Numbered from the stretch's first letter, positions 44,192 through 53,298 are shown. The stretch is 64,000 bases of DNA from Arthrobacter woluwensis (GCF_030816155.1 NZ_JAUSXR010000001.1:3224001-3288000), one strand, 5' to 3'. Numbers and translations are program-made. The notes: generated by a model not told the origin, from the letters alone.

Positions 44192-45328
44192 TCAGCTCGT
44201 CACCGGGACTCCGTCATCGGCCGCTGATTCCTGGTCCGGCACCTCGATGACCGCCGCTCGGACACACAGCACGTCCGGCAAATGGGACGCGATCTCCTGG
44301 AAGGTGGCGCCCTCATCGGAGCTCGCATAGACACTGCCGCCACGGGTCCCGAAGTAGACCCCCACGGGTTCCGCCGTGTCGACGGCGGCGGCGTCCCGGA
44401 GAATCGAGTTGTAATCCTTGGCGGGCAGGCCTGCGTCGAGCATCTCCCAGTTCTCCCCGGCGTCCCGCGTGCGCCCGACGGCCGGATGCCCATCCACCGG
44501 GATACGCTCCACGTCCGCGGCCAGCGGGATCACCCACGCCGTCCCGGCGTTGCGCGGATGGCTCAGCATGACGAAACCGAAGTTCGCCGGCAGCCCGTGC
44601 TCGATCGCCTGCCAGCTGTCGCCGGCATCCCGCGTTCGGTACACACCGCCGTGGTTCTGCGCGTAGATCTGGTCCGGATCGCCCGCGTCGGCGGCGATCT
44701 TGTGAACGCATTGCCCGAACTCGGGAAGCTCGCCGGGCAGGAACGACGCCCCGATGCCCCGGTTCGTGGCCTGCCAGCTCTCCCCGCCGTCCCGCGTGCG
44801 ATAGACGCCGCCGGTGCTCATGGCGACGTGCACGGTGGATCCGTCGGGCGCGGGGATGATCGAGTGCACCGCACCGCCGCCTGCCCCCTCGCCCCATTCC
44901 GGACGGTGCGGGTGCTCCCACAGCCCGCGGTTGAGCTCGAAGTGCTCGCCGCCGTCGTCGGATCGCCAGAGCGAGATCGGCTCGACGCCGGCCCAGACGA
45001 CGCCCGGACGGTCCTCGCGGTCGGGCTGCAACTGCCAGATGCGTTCGACGGCGGCGCCGTCGCCTTCGCCGAAGGCGATCCCGCCCCCGTCCGGTTCGGT
45101 CCAGGTGGCGCCGAGATCATCCGAGTGCGCCACCGTGGGACCCCAGTGCTCGGAACGGATGCCCACGAGGAGCCGCGTTCCGTCCCGGGTGTCGATGCCG
45201 ATGCTCGGGATCTCCGTCATGAGGAAATGGGGTCCGTCCAGGACCCAGTCCTTGCGGTCCTTGCTGCGGGCCAGCCAGAGGCCCTTTTTCGTACCGATCG
45301 CCACCAGATACTGCGTCGCCGTTGACAT
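44192..45328 (-). CDS. BNR/sialidase-like beta-propeller protein
   Basis: A 378-residue cytoplasmic beta-propeller with Asp-box (BNR) repeats such as YRTRDGGESWQA, YRTRDAGDSWQA and GRTRDAGENWEM, spaced evenly. The catalytic residues of sialidases are not evident, and there is no signal peptide. The ATG at 45328 is used although the GGAGG just before it is too close for a normal ribosome site. The stop codon meets the start of the MoaD-like gene. The pairing suggests one function. Confidence 0.82.
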   Translation of the reverse strand: MSTATQYLVAIGTKKGLWLARSKDRKDWVLDGPHFLMTEIPSIGIDTRDGTRLLVGIRSEHWGPTVAHSDDLGATWTEPDGGGIAFGEGDGAAVERIWQLQPDREDRPGVVWAGVEPISLWRSDDGGEHFELNRGLWEHPHRPEWGEGAGGGAVHSIIPAPDGSTVHVAMSTGGVYRTRDGGESWQATNRGIGASFLPGELPEFGQCVHKIAADAGDPDQIYAQNHGGVYRTRDAGDSWQAIEHGLPANFGFVMLSHPRNAGTAWVIPLAADVERIPVDGHPAVGRTRDAGENWEMLDAGLPAKDYNSILRDAAAVDTAEPVGVYFGTRGGSVYASSDEGATFQEIASHLPDVLCVRAAVIEVPDQESAADDGVPVTS

Positions 45329-45525
45329 GCCTCCATGCAAGCACTGCTTCAGAACACCCGCAATAGTGCGGAATTCTGCGCCGATTTTCTCCGCATCTGC
45401 GATTCATACGGTTGTTGATTTTCTGTCACGAAAGTCCGCCGCGATTAGTAATCGGCAGAAGTGGCGAAGCGCCCGGAATTGCCGCTAAGCTCGATCCAGC
45501 GACGAAGAAGTTGCCCCATGAGCTG

Positions 45526-45562
45526 CCCCGGAGCACGTATCCCCCAATGACGTGTTCCGGGG
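45526..45562 (+). terminator. Orphan hairpin upstream of csoR
   Basis: CCCCGGAGCACGT (45526-45538) pairs with ACGTGTTCCGGGG (45550-45562), one G-U pair, with an 11-base loop and then CTTTCC. No annotated gene ends here. It might end a short unannotated transcript or attenuate csoR. The rest of the 310-base gap shows no gene. Confidence 0.5.
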
Positions 45563-45613
45563 CTTTCCATTTCCCGGGATCGCGCGTCCGGCCCCGGAGC
45601 GGCCCTTGATTGA

Positions 45614-45628
45614 TACCCCTAGGGGGTA
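45614..45628. promoter_or_regulatory. CsoR-type copper operator
   Basis: TACCCCTAGGGGGTA is a near-palindrome of the known CsoR form (TA-rich ends around CCCC...GGGG). It ends 12 bases before the csoR ATG. A -10-like TATACC begins in its right arm, so repressor binding would block polymerase directly. Confidence 0.8.
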
Positions 45629-45640
45629 TACCCTCGAGAC

Positions 45641-45967
45641 ATGAGCGAGTCCGGCATTCAGGAACACCCCCACCAGCACGGCTACTCCGCCAACAAAGAG
45701 GCCTACCAGCGGCGTCTGAAGCGGATCGAAGGGCAGGTCCGGGGCATCGCGCGCATGGTCGAGGAGGACAAGTACTGCATCGACATCCTCACGCAGATCG
45801 CCGCCGTCAACAAGGCTCTGCACGCCGTCAGCCTGGGCCTGGTGGAGGAGCACATCGGCCACTGCGTGGTGGGCGCCGCGGAGGAGTCCGACGGCGCACT
45901 GCGCCAGGAGAAGGTCGACGCCAAGGTCAAAGAGGCCACGGACGCCATCGGCCGCCTGCTCCGCTGA
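45641..45967 (+). CDS. csoR: CsoR-family copper-sensing repressor
   Basis: A 108-residue helical repressor that leaves DNA on binding Cu(I). The copper ligands Cys46, His71 and Cys75 (KYCIDIL, EEHIGHCV) have the 25- and 4-residue spacing of M. tuberculosis CsoR. The core YQRRLKRIEGQVRGIARMVEEDKYC is diagnostic of the family. The N-terminus carries extra histidines (HPHQHG). Its own operator lies on the promoter, so it is probably autoregulated with the copZ gene that follows after 44 bases. Confidence 0.92.
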   Translation: MSESGIQEHPHQHGYSANKEAYQRRLKRIEGQVRGIARMVEEDKYCIDILTQIAAVNKALHAVSLGLVEEHIGHCVVGAAEESDGALRQEKVDAKVKEATDAIGRLLR

Positions 45968-46011
45968 TCAAGCACCCGTCACCCGAATCACGTCACCCCG
46001 AGGAGAACATC

Positions 46012-46254
46012 ATGAGCACCCCTGAATCCCTGATCACCACCCAGGTCTCCGTCTCTGGCATGACCTGCGGCCACTGCGTCTCCTCCGTGACGGAGGAGCT
46101 GGAAGCGGTCGACGGCGTGGAGCGCGTCGCGGTGGACCTGAATGCCGGTGGGGTCTCCACCGTGACCATCTCCTCGCGCGGAAAGCTCTCCCCCGAGGAG
46201 ATCGGCGAGGCCGTGGCGGAGGCCGGTTACGTGGTCGTCGCAGACCGCGCCTGA
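46012..46254 (+). CDS. copZ: Copper chaperone, heavy-metal-associated domain
   Basis: An 80-residue ferredoxin-like chaperone with metal motif MTCGHC (Cys19 and Cys22). It carries Cu(I) to a P-type ATPase or to CsoR. GAGGAGAACATC precedes the ATG. It is downstream of csoR in one transcription unit and is followed by a long hairpin. No copA ATPase follows, which is unusual because the three are often together. Confidence 0.93.
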   Translation: MSTPESLITTQVSVSGMTCGHCVSSVTEELEAVDGVERVAVDLNAGGVSTVTISSRGKLSPEEIGEAVAEAGYVVVADRA

Positions 46255-46272
46255 AGCGCGGCCCCTGCGATC

Positions 46273-46350
46273 ACGACGACGGCGCCCCACCCCCGGCCGC
46301 GCCCCCACCCGGAAGGGCGGGTGGCGGCCGGGAGGGGGCGCCGTCGTCGT
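46273..46350. terminator. Large bidirectional terminator after copZ
   Basis: Arms ACGACGACGGCGCCCC (46273-46288) and GGGGCGCCGTCGTCGT (46335-46350) are perfect, and much of the inner sequence can pair as well. It separates the convergent copZ and EamA genes. Confidence 0.75.
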
Positions 46351-46376
46351 CGAAGCGCCGCTCCCGGGCGCTCGGC

Positions 46377-47384
46377 TCAGGCGTCGACCCGGGCCTCGGG
46401 CCGCCCGGCCGGCACCGCCTCGGCCACCATGGCGGATTCGTCCGTGAAGTCGGGATCCCGGAGCTCGTCCACCCGCACCAGGAGGACGCCCAGGACGATC
46501 AGCATGCCGCCGCCGATCTGGATGGGCGCCGGCAGTTCGCCGAGCAGCAGCCACGCCCACACGACGGCGAACAGCACCTCGGTGAGGGACACGAACGACG
46601 CCACCTTGGATCCCAGGGCGCGCGACGCGTAGATGCCGGTCACGTAAGCGATCACGGTGGACAGGATGACCATCCCGGCCAGGGAGATCCACCACGGCAC
46701 CGACGCGCCGCCGAGGTGGGCTTCGCCGAAGGTGAAACGCAGCGGCATGATCCCCGTGAGGGTCACGATCCACAGCACCACGGCCCCCACGAGCATCCCG
46801 CCCGAGGCGAGCACCAGCGGCGGCAGGCCCTCATTCTGGCGAGCGGTGATGAAGAAGTAGACCACCAGGCAGACCGCGGCCGCGACGCCCCAGAGGACGC
46901 CCACCGGGTCGACGCGCGCGCCGCCCAGGTCGAGCACCAGGAGCAGGCCTGCGATCGACACGACCGTGCCGGTGATGGTGAGCCAGCGCGGCGCGTGCCG
47001 CTTGACCACCCACAGCCACAGCACGATCATGACGGGCGCCAGGTACTCCAGGAGCAGCGCGACCCCCACCGAGAGGGTCTGGACGGCATTGAAGTAGAAG
47101 AGCTGGCACGCCGCCACGCCGAACAGGCCGAAGAGGACGATGGTGAGCCAGTTGTCCCGCACCTGGTGCCATTTGCCGCGCAGCGACCAGAGGGCCGGAA
47201 GGGTCAGAATGAGAACGGCGCCGCTCAGGCGCATCGCGACCGCGGCTCCGGGCGACCAGCCCATCTCCAGCAGGGATTTGCCGAAGGACCCCGAGGTGGC
47301 GAACACCGCCGAGGAGAGCAGCGCCACGGGGACGCCGACGAAGGCCGAAGGGGCGCGGCGCGCGGTCGTTGCGGTGCGAGGCAT
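46377..47384 (-). CDS. EamA-family (drug/metabolite) exporter
   Basis: A 335-residue, ten-helix transporter with two EamA repeats. The first repeat has FATSGSFGKSLLEMGWSPGAAVAMRL; the second has LSTVIAYVTGIYASRALGSKVASFVSLTEVLFAVVWAWLLLGE, typical of RhaT/YdcZ-like proteins. It likely exports amino acids or metabolites. The gene is divergent from the CGNR regulator, and an 11-base inverted repeat lies between them. AGGAA precedes the ATG. Confidence 0.9.
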   Translation of the reverse strand: MPRTATTARRAPSAFVGVPVALLSSAVFATSGSFGKSLLEMGWSPGAAVAMRLSGAVLILTLPALWSLRGKWHQVRDNWLTIVLFGLFGVAACQLFYFNAVQTLSVGVALLLEYLAPVMIVLWLWVVKRHAPRWLTITGTVVSIAGLLLVLDLGGARVDPVGVLWGVAAAVCLVVYFFITARQNEGLPPLVLASGGMLVGAVVLWIVTLTGIMPLRFTFGEAHLGGASVPWWISLAGMVILSTVIAYVTGIYASRALGSKVASFVSLTEVLFAVVWAWLLLGELPAPIQIGGGMLIVLGVLLVRVDELRDPDFTDESAMVAEAVPAGRPEARVDA

Positions 47385-47393
47385 GGCGAGTTC

Positions 47394-47427
47394 CTGTCAG
47401 GAGTGAAACGTGCTTTACTCGTGACAG
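47394..47427. promoter_or_regulatory. Inverted repeat between EamA and CGNR genes
   Basis: CTGTCAGGAGT (47394-47404) and ACTCGTGACAG (47417-47427) pair over 11 bases with one mismatch around a 12-base spacer. It occupies the only 70 bases separating the divergent genes. Confidence 0.6.
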
Positions 47428-47454
47428 TAGCGGCAGGAGAAGTAAGGAGTCAAT

Positions 47455-47994
47455 ATGGTTTTTGCTCATGACACCGAGGTGGCCCTGCGTTCCGCCATGA
47501 ATCTCATCAACACGAGCGCGAACGGGGCGGAACTCCTCCCCGATGACGGACACCTGACCGCCTTCCTGACGCGCGAGGAGTTCTACGGCTCACGCACGCA
47601 CGACGACGCCGAGCTCGCCTCCGTGCGACGGCTGCGGGACGTGCTGCGCGCCCTGTGGACGTCCCCGGAGGACGAGGCGGCGGAAGAGGTCAACAGGATC
47701 CTCCGGGACGCCCGGGCGCTGCCCCAGCTGATGAAACACGACGGCCTGGACTGGCATCTCCATGCGACGACTCACGAGGCGCCGCTGGCGGACCGCATCG
47801 CGACCGAGACCGCCATGGGGATCCTGGACGTCATCCGCTCCAAAGAGCTCTCCCGGCTGGCGCTGTGCGCGGCCGAGGACTGCGACGCCGCGGTGCTGGA
47901 CCTGAGCCGCAACCGCTCCAAACGCTTCTGCGACACCGGCAACTGCGCCAATCGCACGCACGTCGCCGCGTACCGGGCCCGCCAGCGGAGCTGA
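47455..47994 (+). CDS. CGNR zinc-finger (ABATE-domain) putative regulator
   Basis: A 179-residue protein with an N-terminal ABATE (stress-induced) domain and a C-terminal CGNR zinc finger. The finger reads LCAAEDC...KRFCDTGNCANRTHVAAYRAR, the four cysteines binding zinc, with CGNR present as the variant TGNCANR. AAGGAG precedes the ATG. These proteins are thought to bind DNA; the target is likely the divergent EamA gene. This link is inference. Confidence 0.87.
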   Translation: MVFAHDTEVALRSAMNLINTSANGAELLPDDGHLTAFLTREEFYGSRTHDDAELASVRRLRDVLRALWTSPEDEAAEEVNRILRDARALPQLMKHDGLDWHLHATTHEAPLADRIATETAMGILDVIRSKELSRLALCAAEDCDAAVLDLSRNRSKRFCDTGNCANRTHVAAYRARQRS

Positions 47995-48101
47995 CGGGCG
48001 ACGCAGCCGCCAGAAGGCGGGCGAGGACGGTGCCGCCATCGGCGCCGCGCCCGGGCTTGCCCGCCGCGCCCGACAGGGCCGTCAGGCCCGGATCGAGGTG
48101 C

Positions 48102-49079
48102 TCAGCGGCCGACCTTGCCCATGAGGGATGCGATCGGCCGCAGGAAGACCGGGCGGGCGAGCAGCCACGCCGCCGCCATGACCACCAGCGAGGCCACGAA
48201 GAGCCAGAAGCCCAGCCAGTCCTCGCCGTCGTGGTTGCCGTACATGTGGTTCAGGTTCCGCAGCATGCCCGTGCTGAGCACGAGGAACACGTGCACCACC
48301 ACGAAGGCCACGAAGTAGATCATGACCGGGAAGTGGACCTTGCGGGCGAGCTCCAGCGGGTAGAACTTGTTGATCGCGGCCTTCTTGGGCCACGCGCCGG
48401 ACATCCGGATGCCGGTCAGGAGCGCCAACGGCGCCGCGACGAACACCGTGAGGAAGTACGTCAGCAGCTGCAGTGCGTTGTAGTTGACCCAGCCGTTCTC
48501 GGTGGGCCAGTTCAGGGAGGCGTACTGCAGGCCCGCGGAGACGGCGTTCGGGAAGGCGTCCCAGCTCGTGGGGACGATCCGCACCCAGTGGCCGGTGGCG
48601 AAGAGCAGCACGATGAACACCACGCCGTTGAGGACCCAGAGCGCATCGAGGCAGAGGTGGAACCACAGGTCCAGCGAGATCTTGGCCGGCGGGTTCTTGG
48701 TCTTGATGAAGCCCTTGTTGTTGCGCGTGAAATACGCCGCGGGGCGCTGCACGGTCCGCACCTGGAGGCCGGTGCGCACGATCAGCAGCAGGAAGAAGGC
48801 ATTCAGGAAGTGCTGCCAGCTCAGCCAGAGCGGAAGGCCTTCCTGCGTCCCCGCCGGAAGCCCGGAATGCCCGGGGTAGGTGCGGATGAAGTCCTGGCCT
48901 GCGGTGGTGGACCGGATCCAGATGGCCAGGAGCACCACCACGATGGCTCCCAGCACCACAGCGCCCGTGGCGATCAGGGTCTTCCGTGACGGCATCGCCA
49001 GCACTCCGCCCCGCGCGTTCTTGGAGGCACCGCTGCCCGGTTTGCGGGCTGCTTTGGGGGCTTGGGGGACGCGGGACAT
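48102..49079 (-). CDS. Cytochrome b/b6-domain membrane protein
   Basis: A 325-residue protein with about five hydrophobic helices. The haem-ligand candidates are histidines in WQHFLNAFFLLLIVRTGLQ, WFHLCLDALW, KVHFPVMIYFVAFVVVHVFL. It resembles the cytochrome b561/formate dehydrogenase gamma group that transfers electrons across the membrane. No partner dehydrogenase is adjacent. The start at 49079 follows GAGG; GTG 49091, four codons earlier, is an alternative. Confidence 0.82.
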   Translation of the reverse strand: MSRVPQAPKAARKPGSGASKNARGGVLAMPSRKTLIATGAVVLGAIVVVLLAIWIRSTTAGQDFIRTYPGHSGLPAGTQEGLPLWLSWQHFLNAFFLLLIVRTGLQVRTVQRPAAYFTRNNKGFIKTKNPPAKISLDLWFHLCLDALWVLNGVVFIVLLFATGHWVRIVPTSWDAFPNAVSAGLQYASLNWPTENGWVNYNALQLLTYFLTVFVAAPLALLTGIRMSGAWPKKAAINKFYPLELARKVHFPVMIYFVAFVVVHVFLVLSTGMLRNLNHMYGNHDGEDWLGFWLFVASLVVMAAAWLLARPVFLRPIASLMGKVGR

Positions 49080-49175
49080 GGACCGGGACACCTCATCTGT
49101 TGGCGGCGCTCAGGGTGTCGGCGCCGTGGCGGTATGCGAAGTGCAGCCAGTCTAACGAGTGGTCAGGAATTCTCC

Positions 49176-49511
49176 CTAGTGGTGTGAACCCTGTTCGTCG
49201 TCGGGCTTCTCAGAGTCACGGGATTCGCCGGCCTCGTCCGCGGAGGAGAGGTGCACGCCGGAGCCCTCACCGAGGTGCGGGGCGTTGTCCTTGTGCGTCA
49301 GGGAGAGCATGGCCGAGATGACCAGGGTGACGATGAACGCGATCCCGGCGCCGGTGAAGGCGAGGTCGAAGCGCTGCATCTTGGCGCTGCCGCCGGAGGC
49401 GAAGATCAGGACACCGAAGAAGGCCACCACGGCCCAGAAAGCGGAGAACATCAAGGGACCCTTGATGGACGACCGCACTGAACGCTGTTCTTCCGGCTGC
49501 TGCCCGTCCAC
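49176..49511 (-). CDS. Small two-helix membrane protein
   Basis: A 111-residue protein starting at GTG 49511 behind AGGAG. Two helices (MFSAFWAVVAFFGVLIFAS and FTGAGIAFIVTLVISAMLSLTH) are followed by an acidic tail rich in Ser, Glu and His. It resembles uncharacterised actinobacterial membrane proteins. The frame extends upstream to 49586 but without coding quality. Confidence 0.7.
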   Translation of the reverse strand: MDGQQPEEQRSVRSSIKGPLMFSAFWAVVAFFGVLIFASGGSAKMQRFDLAFTGAGIAFIVTLVISAMLSLTHKDNAPHLGEGSGVHLSSADEAGESRDSEKPDDEQGSHH

Positions 49512-49618
49512 TGTCCAACTCCTGGCTTGTCGTGCGTCTGAATCGTGCAGCCTCCACGGCTGCCCTCGTGTGTGCCCTCGTGGCACTGGTTTCTACCTCG
49601 CGTAGAACCTCTACCAGT

Positions 49619-50227
49619 TTACGCGTTCAGCGATCCGGGGCTGCGCCGCGCATCGTGACGGAGGGTGAGCGCCGAGAGGATCCACAGGACACCGGTCAGC
49701 ACGGCGCCACCGCCGGCCACTCCGAGGAGCGCGTGGGCGCCCAGTGAGATGAAGAAGGGAAGCAGCAGCGCGGTGCCGAGCCCGACGACGCCCGAGATCA
49801 GCAGATCCCGACCCAGGACCCGCGCCTCGGAGGATGTGCGGCGCTTGAGGAACAGCCCGATCTCCACCGCGCCGGCCACTGCCAGGGCCGCAGAGAGCGC
49901 CAGCGTGACCCCCGCGTCGGTGTGCGGATTGAGCGCCAGGATCACGACGGCGGCGGCCGCCTCGGCGATCGCGGCCACCGAGAGCGGTGTGCGCAGTGAG
50001 TCCGAGGAGAGCCGTCCGAGCCAGAAGAGCGAGGCTCCACTCGCCAGCAGATACCCGGCGGCGGCATAGGCGTAGACGGCCAGGCTGGGCCCGACCCAGA
50101 AGACCGTGACGGCGCCGAACACCAGGGCCACGAGGGACCGGACCAGCAAGGGCGCCCAGAGTTTTCCGGCATCCTGCGAGACGCCCGGGCGCCCGGCAGG
50201 CTCGTTCTGGGGGAGTTCCTGGTCCAT
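49619..50227 (-). CDS. Multi-helix membrane protein, DUF308-like
   Basis: A 202-residue protein with about six hydrophobic segments, such as SLVALVFGAVTVFWVGPSLAVYAYAAAGYLLASG and LLISGVVGLGTALLLPFFISLGAHALLGV. The repeated glycine/alanine helices resemble HdeD/DUF308 proteins. Function unknown. The ATG at 50227 follows GAAGG at seven bases; GTG 50233 is an alternative. Confidence 0.7.
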   Translation of the reverse strand: MDQELPQNEPAGRPGVSQDAGKLWAPLLVRSLVALVFGAVTVFWVGPSLAVYAYAAAGYLLASGASLFWLGRLSSDSLRTPLSVAAIAEAAAAVVILALNPHTDAGVTLALSAALAVAGAVEIGLFLKRRTSSEARVLGRDLLISGVVGLGTALLLPFFISLGAHALLGVAGGGAVLTGVLWILSALTLRHDARRSPGSLNA

Positions 50228-50296
50228 AGTCACGCCTTCAAGCTTAAAGCCGCGGCGATCAGGCGGCGAATCGGGCCCCCGCCGCGAGGCTGAGTC

Positions 50297-51625
50297 TCAT
50301 GCCCCGGCCACCATCCAGTTGTCCTTCCTGACCCGCCAGCCCAGCGTCAATGCCCGCGCAGACATATAACCGATGCCGAATGCGAGCCAGAGCCAGAACA
50401 GCCCCCACGGACCCTCCTGCGGCCCCAGGAAGTACACCCCGAGCAGGAGCGGCGCATACACGAGGACGTTGACCACGCCCGCCAGGGCGAGATACCGCGC
50501 ATCCCCGGCGCCGATCAGGACACCGTCCAGCACGAACACCAGTCCCGCGATGGGCTGCCCCACGGCCAGGACCAGGAGCGCGGCGATCAAGGACTGGTGA
50601 ACCCGTTCATCCGGGGTGAACAGCCAGCCGGCCCAGGGGGAGACCGCGGCCAGGAACACCCCGGTGATGACCCCGAACCCGAGGCCCCAGCGCATCATGG
50701 TGCGGGTCAGTTCGCGGACCTTCTCCAGCTGGTGGGCGCCCAGCTCCTTGCCGATCATCGCCTGGGCCGCGATGGCGAGGGCGTCCAGCGCGAAGGCGAG
50801 GAAGCTGAAGATGGTCATGGTGAGCTGATGGGCCGCCAGATTCACGGCGCCCTGCGCACTGGCCACGAAGACCGTCGCGAGGATGGCCAGGCGCATGGAG
50901 GCCGTGCGCAGCATGAGCCACGAGCCCACCTGGGCCAGCGAGAGGACGCCCTTGAGGTCCGGAGCCATCCCCACCCCCAGCCGCGAGGCCCTTCGGGCGA
51001 CCATGACGATGTAGACGAGCGCCATGAGCCACTGAGCGATGCTGGTGCCGAGGGCGGAGCCCGCCACGGAAAGCCCCATCCCGTACACCAGGATCCAGTT
51101 CAGCACGATGTTGATGCCGAAGCCCGCTCCAGCCACCACGAGGGGCGTGCGGGTGTCCTGGAAGCCGCGCAGGACGCCCGTCCCGGCGAAGACGAGCAGC
51201 ATGGCCACCAGGCCCGGCAAGGACCACAGCAGGTACTCCGCCGCGAAACCGAGCACCGCCTCGTCGCTGGCGCCAAGGGTGGCCAGCAGCGGACGCGCCG
51301 TCCACAGGCCCAGCAGGGCGAGGATGACCCCGAGGACGCCCGCCAGCCACAAGCCGTCCCGGCCCGCCGCCAGAGCCTTCTCCGGATGTCCGGCGCCCAC
51401 GAGCCGCGCGACGGCCGGCGTGGTGGAGTACGCCAGGAACACCATGAGCCCCACGGCAGTGTGCAGGACCGTGGTCGCCAGGCCGGCGCCGGCCAGTTCC
51501 GCGACGCCGAGGTGGCCGATGATCGCGGAGTCCGCCAGCAGAAAGAGCGGCTCCGCGATGAGCGCGCCGAAGGCCGGGACGGCGAGCCGGAGGATCTCCC
51601 GGCCCAGCCGCGCATCACGGGCCAT
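50297..51625 (-). CDS. MATE-family efflux transporter (DinF-like)
   Basis: A 442-residue, twelve-helix multidrug and toxin extrusion protein. The N-terminus ILRLAVPAFGALIAEPLFLLADSAIIGHLG is the DinF/NorM pattern. It exports drugs or metabolites using a sodium or proton gradient. Its ATG overlaps the dnaB stop codon (TGATG), so it is translationally coupled to a replication gene. That is probably incidental cotranscription. Confidence 0.92.
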   Translation of the reverse strand: MARDARLGREILRLAVPAFGALIAEPLFLLADSAIIGHLGVAELAGAGLATTVLHTAVGLMVFLAYSTTPAVARLVGAGHPEKALAAGRDGLWLAGVLGVILALLGLWTARPLLATLGASDEAVLGFAAEYLLWSLPGLVAMLLVFAGTGVLRGFQDTRTPLVVAGAGFGINIVLNWILVYGMGLSVAGSALGTSIAQWLMALVYIVMVARRASRLGVGMAPDLKGVLSLAQVGSWLMLRTASMRLAILATVFVASAQGAVNLAAHQLTMTIFSFLAFALDALAIAAQAMIGKELGAHQLEKVRELTRTMMRWGLGFGVITGVFLAAVSPWAGWLFTPDERVHQSLIAALLVLAVGQPIAGLVFVLDGVLIGAGDARYLALAGVVNVLVYAPLLLGVYFLGPQEGPWGLFWLWLAFGIGYMSARALTLGWRVRKDNWMVAGA

Positions 51626-53001
51626 CAGAATCCTTCTTGTTCTGCGGCCATGTCCTTGAAGCGCGAGTACCGGCCCTGGAAGGCGACCACGAGGTCCTTG
51701 GTGGGGCCGTTACGGTGCTTGGCTATCAGGATGTCCGCCTCACCGGCACGGGCCGTCTCCTTGTCGTACACCTCTTCACGGTGGAGGAGGATGACCATGT
51801 CGGCGTCCTGCTCGATCGAGCCGGATTCACGCAGATCGGAGACCATGGGCCGCTTGTCCGTACGCTGCTCCGAACCACGGTTCAGCTGCGAGAGCGCGAT
51901 GACCGGGACCTGGATCTCCTTGGCCAGCAGCTTGAGGGCACGGGAGAACTCGGAGACCTCTTGCTGGCGGGACTCGACCTTCTTGCCGCTCGTCATGAGC
52001 TGGAGGTAGTCGAGGATGACGAGCTTGAGACCGTGCTGCTGCTTGAGGCGGCGGCACTTCGCCCGGATCTCCATCAGCGTCATGTTCGGGCTGTCATCGA
52101 TGAAGAGCGGAGCGTCGTTCATGCTGGCCATGCTCCCGGCGATCTTGTCCCACTGGTCCTGCTTGACCGTGCCGCGGCGCAGGTCCTGAAGGTTGATCTC
52201 CGCCTCCGCCGACAGCAGACGCATCGCGATCTCGTTCCGGCCCATTTCGAGCGAGAAGAAGACGGTGGGCAGGTTGTTGGCGATGGCGGCCGACCGTGCG
52301 AAGTCGAGGGCGAAGGTCGACTTGCCCACGGCGGGACGGGCCGCGATGACGATCATCTGACCGGGGTGCAGGCCGTGGGTGAGCTCGTCGAACTCCCGGA
52401 AGCCCGTGGGGATGCCGGAGATGCCGCCGGTCTGCGTGCCGGCGGCCTCGATCTCATCGAGGGTCGGCTCCATGACGTCCTTCAGGGCGACATAGTCCTC
52501 GGTGGTGGTGCGCTCGGCCACGGCGTAGACCTCGGCCTGCGCCTGGTTGACCAGTTCTTCGACCTCGCCGTCCTGGCCGTAGCCCAGCTGGACGATCTTG
52601 GTGCCGGCGGTGATGAGCCGGCGCAGCACTGCGCGCTCGGCGACGATGTCCGCGTAATAGTTGGCGTTCGCGGCCGTGGGGACGGTCTGCAGGAGCTCAT
52701 GGAGGTAGGCCGGTCCGCCGATGCGGTTGATCTCGCCGCGCTTGGTCAGCTCGTCCGAGACCGTGACGGCGTCCACCGGCTCGCCCCGCGAGTCCAGGTC
52801 GAGGATGGCGTCGAAGATCGCCTCGTGGGCCGGGCGGTAGAAGTCATTGCCGCGCATGACCTCGCTGACGCTGGAGATCGCGTCCTTGGAGAGGAGCATG
52901 GCTCCCAGGACGGATTGTTCAGCGGCGATGTCCTGCGGGGGAGTCCTCAGGTTGTCGTCTTGACGCGGGCCATCCACGGCCTCGATGGGCGCTACGGACA
53001 C
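51625..53001 (-). CDS. dnaB: Replicative DNA helicase DnaB
   Basis: A 458-residue ring helicase that unwinds DNA at replication forks. The N-terminal domain (QSVLGAMLLSKDAISSVSEVM) is followed by the RecA-like domain with Walker A ARPAVGKST (221-229), Walker B LVILDYLQLM and the RGSEQRTDKRPMVSDLRESGSIEQDAD segment. No intein is present. GTG 53001 follows AAGGAAGG. The gene lies just upstream of a DnaA-box cluster and downstream of the rpsF-rplI block, as in many actinobacteria. Confidence 0.97.
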   Translation of the reverse strand: MSVAPIEAVDGPRQDDNLRTPPQDIAAEQSVLGAMLLSKDAISSVSEVMRGNDFYRPAHEAIFDAILDLDSRGEPVDAVTVSDELTKRGEINRIGGPAYLHELLQTVPTAANANYYADIVAERAVLRRLITAGTKIVQLGYGQDGEVEELVNQAQAEVYAVAERTTTEDYVALKDVMEPTLDEIEAAGTQTGGISGIPTGFREFDELTHGLHPGQMIVIAARPAVGKSTFALDFARSAAIANNLPTVFFSLEMGRNEIAMRLLSAEAEINLQDLRRGTVKQDQWDKIAGSMASMNDAPLFIDDSPNMTLMEIRAKCRRLKQQHGLKLVILDYLQLMTSGKKVESRQQEVSEFSRALKLLAKEIQVPVIALSQLNRGSEQRTDKRPMVSDLRESGSIEQDADMVILLHREEVYDKETARAGEADILIAKHRNGPTKDLVVAFQGRYSRFKDMAAEQEGF

Positions 53002-53298
53002 GGTTGCCTTCCTTTTTCCTGCTGTCTGTCAAGAAGATCTTCCCCGGGAGGACTGACAGTATTTCCGAGCCGACAGGCGCTCGATCTGACAGGGGTGTCC
53101 GGCCGGAGTGCGGCTCCGCCCTCCGGCCGTTCCGGATCGGTCCAGCCCCGGATCACGGGAGGAGGGACACCCTGGAGAACCGACTCGGGAATCGGTCGCG
53201 ACGGCGGCCGCATCGCGCGGCGCGCGCCGTCCCGGGTGGAGTACCCACTCACGGTAGTCGGGTTTCCCACAGCCTCAAAGCCCACATTTCCTCACAGC
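53002..53298. other. dnaB upstream region
   Basis: About 300 bases of GC-rich DNA with no coding frame of quality. It contains the dnaB ribosome site at its left end. I cannot place the promoter with confidence. Confidence 0.5.
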
